Shown one piece after another: positions 24,431 to 32,525 of a stretch of 33,466 nt of DNA. Below the pieces are notes generated by a model. The model did not search any database. It saw nothing but the letters and a program-made list of their open reading frames with translations, and had not been told where the DNA came from. The DNA is taken from positions 1 through 33,466 of the forward strand of contig JACCVQ010000073.1 of assembly GCA_013698095.1 (NCBI GenBank), written 5' to 3'. The DNA comes from Chloroflexota bacterium. GTDB taxonomy: Bacteria > Chloroflexota > Limnocylindria > Limnocylindrales > CSP1-4. Within the stretch, counting starts at the first letter, position 1, and every line of letters starts with the position of its first letter. A program made the translations under genes and the position numbers.

Positions 24431-25189
24431 CTAGACCTCCTCCGGCACGGTCGGGCCCACGGCCCGATCCGGCCAATGTCCGCGGCGATCCTTGACGAGC
24501 TGCTGGAGCTTCATCATTCCGTAGATCAGGCCTTCCGGGCGGGGCGGGCAGCCGGGCACGTAGACGTCGACCGGCATGATCCGGTCGATCCCCTCGACCG
24601 TCGAGTAGCTCCGCTTGTAGCGGCCCCCGGAGCAGGTGCAGTCGCCCATCGCGACGCACCACTTCGGCTCGGGCATCTGCTCCCAGAGCCGCACGAGCGG
24701 TCCCGCCATCTTGGTGGTCAGGGTGCCGGCCACGATCAGGACGTCGGCCTGGCGCGGGCTGGCCCGGAACGGGAACATGCCCCAGCGATCCATGTCGTTG
24801 CGCGACGTCGCCGCCGACATCATCTCCATCGCACAACAGGCGAGGCCCGAGAGCAACGGCCACAGGCTGTTCGCCCGGATCAGGTCCAGGACGTAGTCGG
24901 CCTTGGTCGGGATGACCTCGAGCACGCCGGACCAGCGCGCGTCGTCGCGCCGGGCGATGCCCGATGCCTCGACCTCGCGCAGGTGGGTCACGTCCGGCTC
25001 GAGGCCGCCCTGGTAGGCGTTCGGGTCGGTCGAACGCCACAGCGCGTTCGCGACGACCAGCGGCTCGGCGACGGCCGTCTGGCTGATCGTCAGCGCGGCC
25101 GGGGCGTTGCCGGGGGAATCGGACGCCTTTGCGGTCGCGTCGTCCGGACCCGTCCCGAGGCCGGCGCCCGTCTCGTCGGTCAGCGCCAC
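24431..25189 (-). CDS. nuoB: NADH-quinone oxidoreductase subunit B, N-terminally extended
   Basis: A 252-residue subunit that holds the terminal 4Fe-4S cluster N2, which reduces quinone. The ligands are visible: the adjacent pair Cys118-Cys119 ([10 protein letters not shown]), Cys184 (MGDCTCSGG) and Cys214 ([10 protein letters not shown]). The [20 protein letters not shown] segment is typical. Usual NuoB proteins are about 160-220 residues. Here the N-terminus is extended, with an Ala/Thr-rich stretch (1-45) and a second unfamiliar part up to about residue 95. The start is a GTG overlapping the nuoA stop by 10 nt; starts further inside would leave a large gap in an otherwise overlapping operon, so the long form is preferred. 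Confidence 0.95.
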   Translation of the reverse strand: MALTDETGAGLGTGPDDATAKASDSPGNAPAALTISQTAVAEPLVVANALWRSTDPNAYQGGLEPDVTHLREVEASGIARRDDARWSGVLEVIPTKADYVLDLIRANSLWPLLSGLACCAMEMMSAATSRNDMDRWGMFPFRASPRQADVLIVAGTLTTKMAGPLVRLWEQMPEPKWCVAMGDCTCSGGRYKRSYSTVEGIDRIMPVDVYVPGCPPRPEGLIYGMMKLQQLVKDRRGHWPDRAVGPTVPEEV

Positions 25190-25545
25190 GCCAGGACTCC
25201 CTTGCGCCAGGCGTAGGCGAGGCCCAGGAGAAGGACGCCGACGAAGGCGAACATCGCCAGGAACAGCGCACCGATGTCGACCCCGTCAGCGCGGAAGATG
25301 ATCGCCCAGAGGTAGATGAAGATGACCTCGATGTCGAAGGCGACGAAGAGCAGGGCGTAGATGTAGAACGACAGGCCGAACCGGCCGTGAGTGTCGCCGT
25401 ATGTGTCGATGCCGGACTCGTAGGGGAGGCCCTTGTGGACGTCGCCGCGGTTCCGGTGGGTGATGAGCCACGAGGCACCGATCGTGAGGAACACGAAGGA
25501 GATGCCGGCGATCAGGAACCCCACGATGTACCAGATGTTGGTCAC
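25180..25545 (-). CDS. nuoA: NADH-quinone oxidoreductase subunit A
   Basis: A 121-residue, three-TM subunit of complex I. The conserved loop [14 protein letters not shown] is followed by [21 protein letters not shown], which contains the membrane acidic residues of the E-channel. It corresponds to the family's usual PYExG...FD.E pattern, though with ESGID instead of ESGx-P. The start is a GTG at 25545, preceded by GGAGAG. It is the first gene of the 13-gene nuo operon. A promoter with an extended -10 lies about 110 nt upstream. The stop overlaps nuoB by 10 nt. Confidence 0.95.
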   Translation of the reverse strand: MTNIWYIVGFLIAGISFVFLTIGASWLITHRNRGDVHKGLPYESGIDTYGDTHGRFGLSFYIYALLFVAFDIEVIFIYLWAIIFRADGVDIGALFLAMFAFVGVLLLGLAYAWRKGVLAWR

Positions 25546-25656
25546 GTCGACGGACTCTCCGGGTTGGGCTGCGGGCCGGCCACGTCCGGGTTGAGCTCCG
25601 GAACGGTCGCGCCCCTGCGCGCGGATCAGTCCACGCGGCGCTCGTCACGCGCGGCC

Positions 25657-25686
25657 ATTCTAGCAGTGGAACCCGCTCGACCACTG
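25657..25686 (-). promoter_or_regulatory. Putative nuo operon promoter with overlapping inverted repeat
   Basis: On the minus strand TGCTAGAAT is an extended -10 element (TGn plus TAGAAT, hexamer 25662 down to 25657). Just upstream, CAGTGG and CCACTG (25681-25686 and 25664-25669) form a perfect 6-bp inverted repeat with an 11-nt spacer covering the -35 side. This could be an operator. The leader to nuoA would be about 105 nt. Confidence 0.55.
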
Positions 25687-25826
25687 GAATCGGCGGGCTC
25701 GCCCACGGCCGATCCGGAGGAGTCATCGGGACGGCCGCGGACCGGGTCCGATGCCCGCGGATGGACGCTCAGCAATCGGGGTGGGAACCCGGGCGAGCGA
25801 CCCGTTCGGCCGACGACGAAGGGATC

Positions 25827-25875
25827 GGGGAGCAGATCGTGCCGAGCGCGCGTGCCAGTTCACGATCCGCTCCCC
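25827..25875. other. Long imperfect stem-loop upstream of the nuo promoter
   Basis: Two 15-nt arms (25827-25841 and 25861-25875) pair with one mismatch: GGGGAGC and GATCGTG against CACGATC and GCTCCCC, around a 19-nt loop. On the minus strand this could end transcription of the methyltransferase gene, though no U-run follows. An RNA element or protein-binding site is possible. Confidence 0.55.
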
Positions 25876-25993
25876 GGCGGTGTGCCCCGTCGCCGGGAAC
25901 ATGCAGAGCGTCCTCCCCCGGCGGGTCGTACGGCAATAGGGCATTCGCCCTAATCGCCTCCAATCGAGTGACGAGAATGGTTCGCCCAGGACA

Positions 25994-27154
25994 TCAACCA
26001 CCGCCGAACCCGGGGAGGGCTACATCGGCCTCGAGCCGCCGGCTGACCGCGAGGACCCGGAACCGGCCCATCGCCCCGGGGTCGATCATCCGGACGAGCG
26101 CTGCGCGGGCGTCGAGATACGACTGGAGCGTCGCGCCGGCCCGGGTCTGCTCGGCGACGAGGAGGTCGCCGGCGCCGAGGCGGCTGAGGAAGTCGGACTG
26201 GGTGGTCGAGCCGATCGGGATCAGGCCGGCCCGGGCAGTCGCCCGCTCAACGGCAGTGATGTCGACGTGGGCCGTCAGATCCTGGCGACCGATCGCACGG
26301 TACGGATCGTCGCCGACCTGATGGCCGAGATAGGTGGCAAGCGTGCCGGCCGCGCGCCTGCCAGAGTCGTAGAGATCCGCGGCCGGATGGCCGTAGTCGA
26401 TGAGGAGCAGGACGCCGCGCCGGAGGCCGGCCGCGGCGCCATCGATCCAGGTGTCGAGGGCGAGGCAGATCTCGGCCCGCTGGCCGTCGGCGAGGACGAC
26501 CGATTCGGCGGCCAGGCGAGCCTCGAGAGCCGGCGTCGTCGGCTCCGCCTCGACGTCGACGAGCCCGCCGTCGGGTCCGAGTCCAACGAGGATCTCGCGC
26601 AGGCTCGCGCCGCGCTGGACGATCCGATGCGTCGGCAGGGCGTCGAGGACCTCGTTGGCGACGATCAGGCCGTCGATCGGGTCGCCGTCGTCGGGCTCGA
26701 CCGATGCGCCGTCGAGATCGTTGAGGGCGGCCCGGACAGCGTCGACCCGGGCCGGCTCGACCTCGGCCACGAGGTAGCGAATCGCCGCGGGGCCGTCCGG
26801 CGCGGCAAGGAGCTCGGCGACAAGGGCAGCGGCGAGCGCGCCGGTGCCTGCCCCGTGCTCGCGGATCGTGAAGCTGGCCGGCGCGCCAATCGACGCGTGG
26901 ACCGCGAGCGCGAACCGGGCCAATGTCCGGCCGAAGAGGGGATGGGCCTCGGGTGCCGTGAGGAAGTCGCCCGCGCGACCCGGTCGCGTGGCAGCTCCCC
27001 GGTAGTACCCGCGCGCCGGGTCGTACAGAGCGATCTCCATGAACCGGTCGAACGTCAACGGCCCGCTGCGCTCGATCTCGGCCCGGATCGTCGCGAGGAG
27101 CACGGGATCCGACGCGACGTCCTGGTCGCGGGCCGGGACGCGCCTCAGGTCCAC
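25994..27154 (-). CDS. NDUFAF7/COG1565-family SAM-dependent methyltransferase
   Basis: A 386-residue class I methyltransferase of the MidA/NDUFAF7 family. The diagnostic N-terminus is GPLTFDRFMEIALYDPARGYY. The SAM-binding motif is EHGAGTGALAAAL, with the following acidic strand YLVAEVEPA. VANEVLDALPTHR and LLLIDYGH are typical of the family, as are the GHQVGDDPYRAIGRQDLTAHVD-like loop and its D-T-A-H-V-D core. In mitochondria NDUFAF7 dimethylates an arginine of NDUFS2, the NuoD homologue, during complex I assembly. Here the gene lies in the same orientation, 448 bp upstream of nuoA, so a role in modifying NuoD is attractive but inferred. The GTG start overlaps the stop of the preceding gene by 10 nt, indicating co-transcription with it. 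An arginine target in bacteria is not established by this sequence. Confidence 0.88.
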   Translation of the reverse strand: MDLRRVPARDQDVASDPVLLATIRAEIERSGPLTFDRFMEIALYDPARGYYRGAATRPGRAGDFLTAPEAHPLFGRTLARFALAVHASIGAPASFTIREHGAGTGALAAALVAELLAAPDGPAAIRYLVAEVEPARVDAVRAALNDLDGASVEPDDGDPIDGLIVANEVLDALPTHRIVQRGASLREILVGLGPDGGLVDVEAEPTTPALEARLAAESVVLADGQRAEICLALDTWIDGAAAGLRRGVLLLIDYGHPAADLYDSGRRAAGTLATYLGHQVGDDPYRAIGRQDLTAHVDITAVERATARAGLIPIGSTTQSDFLSRLGAGDLLVAEQTRAGATLQSYLDARAALVRMIDPGAMGRFRVLAVSRRLEADVALPGFGGG

Positions 27155-28179
27155 GATCGACCCCGCGCCAGAACGAGCCGCAACCCGGGCCCGACGAGGC
27201 TGTGCCCGCCGAGGATGATCGGGATCGAGGCGTCACGGGCGGCGGCCGTGAGCGCCCGGAGCCACGGATCGGCGATCCGATCGGGCAGGAGGAGATCCGA
27301 GGCGAAGCGGTCCTCGGCGCCGGGCCAGCCGCGCTCATCGGGTCCGAACTGCTGGGCCATGAGGACCCGGCTGTCGACGAGCGCGGCGTCGCCGAGCCGG
27401 GCCAGGATCGATCCAAGCGACTCCGGGCCTTCGCGCGCGAGCAGCATGCCGAGGGTCGACGCGACCGCCCGCTGCTCTGGGCTCCGTGTCCGGAAGCCCC
27501 GTTCCTCGATCAGGGCACGGGTCCGCGACGCCGTCGACCGCTCGAGCCACGCGAGCCCGGCCGCGGAGGTGCGCCCGCTGACGATGAGCTCGAGCTTCGG
27601 GTCGTGGGTGACCGCCACGACCCGGGCAAGGGCCGCCCGGACCGCGCCGGCGGCGTCCACGGGCCTGCCGACGAGCACGGCGTCCAGCGGCGAATCGAGG
27701 TCGACCTGGAGCCGCCACCGACTGCGCAGGTCGGCGACCTCGACCCCCGCGTTCTCGGTCAGCCAGCGCGGGAGCCCGTTGTCGGACGCGAGATCCGGCA
27801 GACCGACAAGGACCGCCGCTGCGCCCGACACGGCGACGATGTCCGCCGAGTAGCGGTTGTTGACGAGGGCATGGCCGGGTGAGCCCGCGGCGATCGCCAC
27901 GAAGGCGCGCCGCTCCGCGGCCGTTGCCAGCGCGATGCTCCCGGACCCGAGGACGACGAGCCCGCCATCACCCGTCTCCGCCGCCTCCCGCACGCGACCG
28001 CCGAACCCGCCGCTATCCAGCGGCCGGTCGTCGATCCGGATCTCGTCGGCACCGGCCGCCCGAAAGCCCGCCGCCTGACGCTCGGCGTTCCGGCGCCGGA
28101 TCGACTCGAACGCCGTCACGAGCGGCCCGGCGCTCGGTCCGGCCGGGGCGTGGAGAATGAGCACGGCGACGCGGGTCAC
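27145..28179 (-). CDS. Uncharacterised two-part protein, possible nucleotidyltransferase-like N-terminus
   Basis: A 344-residue protein whose family I do not recognise. Residues 1-175 have alternating beta-alpha character. They open with MTRVAVLILHAPAG and contain LVVLGSGSIALAT, VNNRYSADIVAV and, near 160, LRSRWRLQVDLDSPLDAVL. The D-x-D-S-P-x-D pattern recalls the end of GT-A nucleotidyltransferase folds such as MobA or CofC, but the N-terminal nucleotide loop is not convincing. Residues 176-344 are a separate part with ELIVSGRTSAAGLAWLERS, TLGMLLAREGPESLGSILAR and IPIILGGHSLVGPGLRLVLARG. No signal peptide or TM helix is seen. The GTG start was chosen because the upstream frame shadows folK. 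The gene is divergent from folK and overlaps the methyltransferase by 10 nt, so the two probably form a unit. A CATCCT hexamer lies 6 nt before the start. Confidence 0.7.
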   Translation of the reverse strand: MTRVAVLILHAPAGPSAGPLVTAFESIRRRNAERQAAGFRAAGADEIRIDDRPLDSGGFGGRVREAAETGDGGLVVLGSGSIALATAAERRAFVAIAAGSPGHALVNNRYSADIVAVSGAAAVLVGLPDLASDNGLPRWLTENAGVEVADLRSRWRLQVDLDSPLDAVLVGRPVDAAGAVRAALARVVAVTHDPKLELIVSGRTSAAGLAWLERSTASRTRALIEERGFRTRSPEQRAVASTLGMLLAREGPESLGSILARLGDAALVDSRVLMAQQFGPDERGWPGAEDRFASDLLLPDRIADPWLRALTAAARDASIPIILGGHSLVGPGLRLVLARGRSWT

Positions 28180-28230
28180 GCGGCGAGGATGACACTCAGG
28201 CGAGTCCAGCGAGCGGAGGTGGGTCCAGCG

Positions 28231-28857
28231 ATGCGACGGGTCCGGGCATACGTCGGCCTCGGGGCGAACATCGGCGACTCCGGCGACACCCTCGCCCGAG
28301 GCGTGCGAGCGCTTGCGAAGCTGCCGGGCAGCCGCCTGCACGCGGTCTCGCGGCTGTACCTGACCGCGCCGGTCGGCATCGAAGACCAGCCGCCCTTCCG
28401 GAACGCCGTCGTCGCGCTCGACGTTCCGGCCGGCCCCGACCCCGCCACCGGCGCGACCGCCCTCCTCATCACGCTCAAACAGCTCGAGCAGGCCTTCGGC
28501 CGGCAGGAGCGAGAGCGCTGGGGGCCGCGCGAGCTCGACCTCGACCTGCTCCTCTTCGGACGCGCCCAGCTCGAGCTGGACCGGTCGCCCGACGGGCTGT
28601 CGCTCGACCCCGGCAAGGCGGATCGCCTGCTCGTCGTCCCGCATCCCGAGGCCGCGAACCGGCTGTTCGTCCTCGCCCCGCTGGCGGACGTTGCGGCCGG
28701 CCTCGTCCCGCCGGGCTGGAGCGAGACCGTCGCGACGGCCGCGGCTCGGCGCCTCATCGACGAGGGCACCGAGGCCGCCCGCCCGATCGCGACGTGGGAC
28801 GGCGATTGCGCCGACTGGCGGCGAATCGAGCAGGACGAGGCCCAAACAGCCGGCTGA
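28231..28857 (+). CDS. folK: 2-amino-4-hydroxy-6-hydroxymethyldihydropteridine diphosphokinase (HPPK)
   Basis: A 208-residue cytoplasmic enzyme of folate synthesis that transfers pyrophosphate from ATP to 6-hydroxymethyl-7,8-dihydropterin. Family landmarks appear in order: YVGLGANIGD at the N-terminus, SRLYLTAPVG and QPPFRNAVVAL for the pterin site, and the metal and ATP motif ERERWGPRELDLDLLLFG with its aspartate pair. VPHPEAANRLFVLAPLADV comes last. The C-terminus is about 40 residues longer than the minimal enzyme. The ATG at 28231 is preceded by GGAGG at 28215-28219, 11 nt away. The gene is divergent from the uncharacterised gene and ends 5 nt from the convergent glpX stop. No other folate genes (folP, folB) are in the window. 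Confidence 0.94.
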   Translation: MRRVRAYVGLGANIGDSGDTLARGVRALAKLPGSRLHAVSRLYLTAPVGIEDQPPFRNAVVALDVPAGPDPATGATALLITLKQLEQAFGRQERERWGPRELDLDLLLFGRAQLELDRSPDGLSLDPGKADRLLVVPHPEAANRLFVLAPLADVAAGLVPPGWSETVATAAARRLIDEGTEAARPIATWDGDCADWRRIEQDEAQTAG

Positions 28858-28862
28858 CGGCC

Positions 28863-29849
28863 TTAGAGCCGGACCGAGGGCGGCCGATCGCGGTTGAACA
28901 TGTGGACCGTGTCGACAAACCGGACCTGCTTGGTCTGGTAACCCATCACGAGCGAGTGGGTTCGCGCCCCGCCGCCGAAGAAGCGGACGCCCTCGAGCAG
29001 ATCGCCCGCGGTGACGCCGGTCGCCGAGAAAACCAGGTTCTCACCCGGCGCGAGGTCCTCGGTGCGATAGACCCGGTCCTCGTCGCCGTGGCCCATCCCC
29101 GCGCCGCGCTCTCGCTCCTCGTCGCTCCGGTAGCGGAAGCGCGCCTGGATCTCGCCGCCCAGACACCGCAGGGCGGCAGCCGTGATCACGCCTTCGGGCG
29201 CCCCGCCGATCCCCATCACCGCGTGGACGCCGGTGCCCGAGACGGCGGTCGAGATCGCCGCCGACAGATCGCCGTCGCTGATCAGCTGGATCCGCGCTCC
29301 GGCGGCGCGGACCTCGGCGATCAACGCCTCGTGGCGCGGTCGCTCGAGGATCACGATCGTGATGTCGGCCACGTTCCGGCCGAGCGCGGACGCGATCCGC
29401 TTGAGGTTCTCGGTGGGGCTGTCCCGGATGTCGACCGTGCCCGCTGCGCCGGGCCCGACACAGAGCTTCTCGAGATAGGTGTCGGGAGCGTGGATCAGGC
29501 CACCCTTCTCCGACGCCGCGAGAACCGTGATCGCGCCGGCCTGACCATGGGCGACGAGGTTCGTCCCCTCGAGCGGGTCGACCGCGATGTCGATCTCGGG
29601 GTTGTCCTCCACGCCCTTCGGGGTCCGCCGTCCGACGGGCTCGCCGATCCAGAGCATCGGCGCCTCGTCGCGCTCGCCCTCGCCGATGACGATCGTGCCC
29701 GCGAACTCGATCTCGTCCATCGTCGCGCGCATGGCTTCGACGGCGGCGCGGTCGGCCTCGTCCTTTTCGCCGCGGCCCATGAACCGGGCAGACGCCAGGG
29801 CGGCGGCTTCGGTCACCCGGACCATTTCGAGCGCGAGCAATTGTTCCAT
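28863..29849 (-). CDS. glpX: Class II fructose-1,6-bisphosphatase
   Basis: A 328-residue GlpX-type phosphatase that removes the 1-phosphate of fructose 1,6-bisphosphate, the committed step of gluconeogenesis. Conserved features include [15 protein letters not shown] with the metal-binding glutamates, [17 protein letters not shown] with the catalytic DPLEGT motif, and [32 protein letters not shown] follows. The ATG at 29849 overlaps the TGA of purH by 1 nt (TGATG); the frame continues upstream for 107 codons, but only as a shadow of purH. It probably forms a two-gene transcription unit with purH. Some class II enzymes also act on sedoheptulose 1,7-bisphosphate; the sequence does not decide this. 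Confidence 0.95.
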   Translation of the reverse strand: MEQLLALEMVRVTEAAALASARFMGRGEKDEADRAAVEAMRATMDEIEFAGTIVIGEGERDEAPMLWIGEPVGRRTPKGVEDNPEIDIAVDPLEGTNLVAHGQAGAITVLAASEKGGLIHAPDTYLEKLCVGPGAAGTVDIRDSPTENLKRIASALGRNVADITIVILERPRHEALIAEVRAAGARIQLISDGDLSAAISTAVSGTGVHAVMGIGGAPEGVITAAALRCLGGEIQARFRYRSDEERERGAGMGHGDEDRVYRTEDLAPGENLVFSATGVTAGDLLEGVRFFGGGARTHSLVMGYQTKQVRFVDTVHMFNRDRPPSVRL

Positions 29850-31396
29850 CAATGTCTGAAGTGCCTGGTACCCGTGAACACCATGGCCAGGTGGTGGCGG
29901 TCGGCGACCTCGATCGCCATTTCGTCGCGGATCGAGCCGCCGGGCTGGATGATGGCGGTGACGCCGGCCTGGGCGGCCATCTGGATCCCGTCGGGGAAGG
30001 GGAAATAGGCGTCGCTGGCCATGACCGCGGTCTTCGATCGATCGCCGGCGCGGCGAAGCGCGATCTCGACCGAAACCTGGCGGCTGGCCTGGGCCGCGCC
30101 GATCCCGATCGTCGCCCCGTTCCGGGCGAGGACGATCGCGTTGGAGCGGACGTGGCAGACCGAGCGCCATGCAAAGAGAAGGTCGTTGAGCTCGTCGAGC
30201 GTCGGGCGCCGCTTCGTCACGACCTGGAGCCGGCCGCGATCGAGCCCGACCTCGTCGACGGCCTGAACGAGCAGCCCGCCGGCGACCCGCTTGAAGTCGA
30301 GGCTGGCGATCCCGTAGTCGCGCATGCCCTCGGTCGGATCGGGCGGGACGGCAAGGATCTCGAGACCGGCCTTGGCCTTGAGGATTCCCAGCGCCGCCTG
30401 GCTGTAGCTCGGGGCGATGACGGCTTCGTATGAATTTGCCGCGATCTCACGGGCGGTCGCACCGTCCATCTCGCGGTTCACCCCGACGATCCCGCCGAAC
30501 GCCGCGACCGAATCGGTCTCGAGGGCGTGGCGGTAGGCCTCCACGAGCTCGTCCGACGAGGCGATCCCGACTGGATCGGTGTGCTTGACGATCGCGACCG
30601 TCGGCGCGGTGAAGTCGCGCGCGATCCGGTAGGCGGTGTCGAGGTCGAGATAGTTGTTGAACGACGGTCGCTCGCCCCGGATCTGGGTCGCGTCGGCGAG
30701 GGTGCCGCTGCGGTGCGTCGTCTCGCGGTAGAAGGCGGCCCGCTGATGGGGGTTCTCGCCGTAGCGCAGGTCGTCCACCTTCTCGAGGACGACTGCGAGG
30801 CGTTTCGGGAACGTGTTGTTGGTGATCTGCTGGAGGTAGGCCGCGATCTCGGCGTAGTACGCGGCGACAGCGCCGAACGCGTCGGCGGCGAGCTGCGCCC
30901 GGAGCTCGGCGCTGACCACGTGATGGCGCTTCAGCTCGGTCACGAGCTTGGGGTAGAGCTCCGGACTGCCGACGGCCGCCACGCCCGCGCCGTTCCGGGC
31001 GGCGGCCCCGAGAAGGGCGGCTCCACCGACGTCGATCATCTCGATCGCCTCATCGATCGGGACGAGGTGGGCGCCCACGGCCGGAGCGAACGGACTGACG
31101 TTGACCACGACGATGTCGATTGCGCCGATGCCCTGGCTGGCGAGCTCCTCCATCTGGGCCGGTATGTCACGACGGGCAAGGATGCCCGCGTAGATCGCGG
31201 GATGGAAGGTCTTGATCTGGCCGCCGATCAGGGTCGGCAGGCCGGTCAGCTCCGAGACGGGCCGGACCTCGATTCCGTCGGCAGCGAGGTGCTCGCGCGT
31301 CCCGTCCGTGGCGAAGATCTCCACGTCGAGGTTCTGGAGCTCGCGGGCAAGGGCCGAGATTCCGTCGCGGTTCGCGACCGACAGCAGGGCTCGCAA
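29849..31396 (-). CDS. purH: Bifunctional AICAR transformylase / IMP cyclohydrolase
   Basis: A 515-residue enzyme for the last two steps of purine synthesis. The N-terminal IMP cyclohydrolase domain (MGS-like, about 1-190) has [19 protein letters not shown] and [13 protein letters not shown]. The C-terminal transformylase domain carries [44 protein letters not shown] with the catalytic Lys-His, and [24 protein letters not shown]. The last is split over the conserved FFPF-D..-QPGGS region. I place the start at TTG (31396), where the usual [11 protein letters not shown] begins, because a strong GGAGGAGG site lies about 5 nt upstream. An ATG at 31477 in the same frame would put 27 atypical residues in front and lies upstream of the likely promoter. 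The stop overlaps glpX. Confidence 0.94.
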   Translation of the reverse strand: MRALLSVANRDGISALARELQNLDVEIFATDGTREHLAADGIEVRPVSELTGLPTLIGGQIKTFHPAIYAGILARRDIPAQMEELASQGIGAIDIVVVNVSPFAPAVGAHLVPIDEAIEMIDVGGAALLGAAARNGAGVAAVGSPELYPKLVTELKRHHVVSAELRAQLAADAFGAVAAYYAEIAAYLQQITNNTFPKRLAVVLEKVDDLRYGENPHQRAAFYRETTHRSGTLADATQIRGERPSFNNYLDLDTAYRIARDFTAPTVAIVKHTDPVGIASSDELVEAYRHALETDSVAAFGGIVGVNREMDGATAREIAANSYEAVIAPSYSQAALGILKAKAGLEILAVPPDPTEGMRDYGIASLDFKRVAGGLLVQAVDEVGLDRGRLQVVTKRRPTLDELNDLLFAWRSVCHVRSNAIVLARNGATIGIGAAQASRQVSVEIALRRAGDRSKTAVMASDAYFPFPDGIQMAAQAGVTAIIQPGGSIRDEMAIEVADRHHLAMVFTGTRHFRH

Positions 31397-31400
31397 CCGG

Positions 31401-31410
31401 ACCTCCTCCT
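31401..31410 (-). promoter_or_regulatory. Strong ribosome binding site selecting a TTG start for purH
   Basis: AGGAGGAGGT on the minus strand ends 4 nt before TTG at 31396. It is one of the best Shine-Dalgarno matches in the window and makes the rare start codon credible. Confidence 0.65.
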
Positions 31411-31454
31411 CCGACGCGGGCACGCCGCGAGTGGGCGCACGCTCGACGCGGCCG

Positions 31455-31460
31455 AGTATA
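31455..31460 (-). promoter_or_regulatory. Putative -10 element of the purH-glpX unit
   Basis: TATACT on the minus strand is a near-consensus hexamer 58 nt before the TTG start. It falls inside the coding extension implied by the ATG at 31477, which argues against that start. No clear -35 is seen. Confidence 0.5.
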
Positions 31461-31528
31461 CCTCCGCCTCGTGGCATACTCCGTCGTCAGCGGCGACCCG
31501 ACCCGCCCAGCGTCAATGAGGATGGAAC

Positions 31529-32005
31529 GTGCGGCTCAGTCCCTGGGAATACCTCTTCACCCGCTTCAACACCCACACGTTTCCCGACCTCTACACCGCC
31601 ACCTGGGTCGCGACCCTGGTCCTCCTCGCCGGCCTCGTGGTCCTCTACAACGTCCGGACGCGGGCTCTCCACCGCCACGCGCCGTACCTCGACATGTACG
31701 AGTGGCTGCTGTGGTCCGGGATCAGCCTGTTCGGGCTGGTCCTCGTCGCGGTCGTGTTCAACTTCTACCTGATCGTCCTTCTCGTGATCCTCGTCAGCGG
31801 CCTGGCCGTGCTGGCCTGGGTCCGCTTCATCCGGTTCCCGCCGATCTTCGAGGTCTACGACCAGAAGCTGGCGAAGCAGCGCTACTTCACCCGCTCCAAG
31901 TTCGCCCATCCTGAATCGACGATCCGGCCGAAGGCGGCCAAGGCAGCGGTCGCCCGGACGCCGGGCCAGCGCAGCCGGGCGAGCAAGAATCGCAAGCGCC
32001 GCTAG
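31529..32005 (+). CDS. Small membrane protein of unknown function
   Basis: A 158-residue protein with about three hydrophobic helices: WVATLVLLAGLVVLYNV (about 26-42), then WLLWSGISLFGLVLVAVV and FYLIVLLVILVSGLAVLAWV, which run almost continuously (about 60-98). A basic C-terminal tail follows (last 30 residues rich in Lys, Arg, Ala, ending KNRKRR) and is probably cytoplasmic and able to bind nucleic acid or acidic lipids. I do not recognise the family. The GTG at 31529 is preceded by GAGGAT at short distance. It is divergent from purH and followed 11 nt later by a cupin gene, so those two are likely co-transcribed. Confidence 0.75.
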   Translation: MRLSPWEYLFTRFNTHTFPDLYTATWVATLVLLAGLVVLYNVRTRALHRHAPYLDMYEWLLWSGISLFGLVLVAVVFNFYLIVLLVILVSGLAVLAWVRFIRFPPIFEVYDQKLAKQRYFTRSKFAHPESTIRPKAAKAAVARTPGQRSRASKNRKRR

Positions 32006-32016
32006 CCGTCCCAGCC

Positions 32017-32514
32017 GTGCCGATCGAGATCCGCCGTTTCGGGGTCGGCCAGCGCCGGCCTGACGGTCCGCCCGGCACGACCGGGGTTACGGGCCAGGTC
32101 ATTCACAGCGACGCCCGGGGCATGATCAGCGAGCTGGCATTCGCGCCCAACGGCCGGATCGAGCTCCATACGAACCCGAATACGAGCTGGTTCATCGTGA
32201 TCGAGGGCGGTGGCTGGGTGATCGTCGGCGGGGAGCGGCTCCGGATCGCTGCGGGTGAGGCGGCCCTCTGGCCGCCCGACGTCCCGCACGGAGCGTGGGC
32301 CGATCGCGGACACATGCGGGCCTTCACCGTCGAGTTCGCAGGTGTCGATGACACCGCGTTCCGCGGGATCCTCGACGGACGGCTGGCCGGCGTCCTCGGT
32401 CCCGGCGGGAGCGACGAAAGCGGCGGTCCCCGGCGGGTGAGCCGCGGTGAAGGGACGTTCAGCGGGCCCGACCACGGGCCGCCCCCGGATCCAGCGGCGG
32501 GCGAGCCGCACTGA
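32017..32514 (+). CDS. Cupin-domain protein
   Basis: A 165-residue single-domain cupin. The beta-barrel motifs run from about residue 38: ELAFAPNGRIELHTNPNTSWFIVIEGGGWVIVGG matches cupin motif 1, with its first metal-ligand region centred on HTNPNTSWFIVIEGG. AGEAALWPPDVPHGAW matches motif 2, with His in VPHGAW. Usual motif 1 has two histidines and a glutamate; here only one histidine is evident, so metal binding is uncertain. The last 40 residues are Gly/Pro-rich and probably disordered. The specific function cannot be told from sequence. The start is a GTG, 11 nt after the preceding stop, and the gene converges on the carboxypeptidase gene with 11 nt between the stops. Confidence 0.82.
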   Translation: MPIEIRRFGVGQRRPDGPPGTTGVTGQVIHSDARGMISELAFAPNGRIELHTNPNTSWFIVIEGGGWVIVGGERLRIAAGEAALWPPDVPHGAWADRGHMRAFTVEFAGVDDTAFRGILDGRLAGVLGPGGSDESGGPRRVSRGEGTFSGPDHGPPPDPAAGEPH

Positions 32515-32525
32515 GGCGGGCCGCT

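Larger units (their letters stand above)
25546..25993. other. Intergenic region upstream of the nuo operon, structured, no convincing gene
   Basis: These 448 bp separate the methyltransferase gene from nuoA, both on the minus strand. They contain an extended -10 promoter, an inverted repeat next to it, a long stem-loop and a second short hairpin (TAGGGC-ATTC-GCCCTA at 25937-25952). A 73-codon frame on the minus strand (25944 to 25723) has no recognisable family and its codon use decays after about 33 codons. I could not match the region to a riboswitch class I know. Confidence 0.6.

Noticed and set aside
25723..25944. 73-codon minus-strand ORF in the gap before nuoA
   Set aside because: It has an ATG with a loosely placed AGGG and good third-base GC for about 33 codons, but no recognisable family, decaying codon use, and it overlaps strong inverted repeats. 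Left as non-coding.
25546..25993. Known riboswitch classes (TPP, cobalamin, c-di-AMP, c-di-GMP, fluoride) in the nuo leader
   Set aside because: None of the conserved core sequences could be matched on either strand; the hairpins are reported only as structure. An Rfam covariance search would be decisive.
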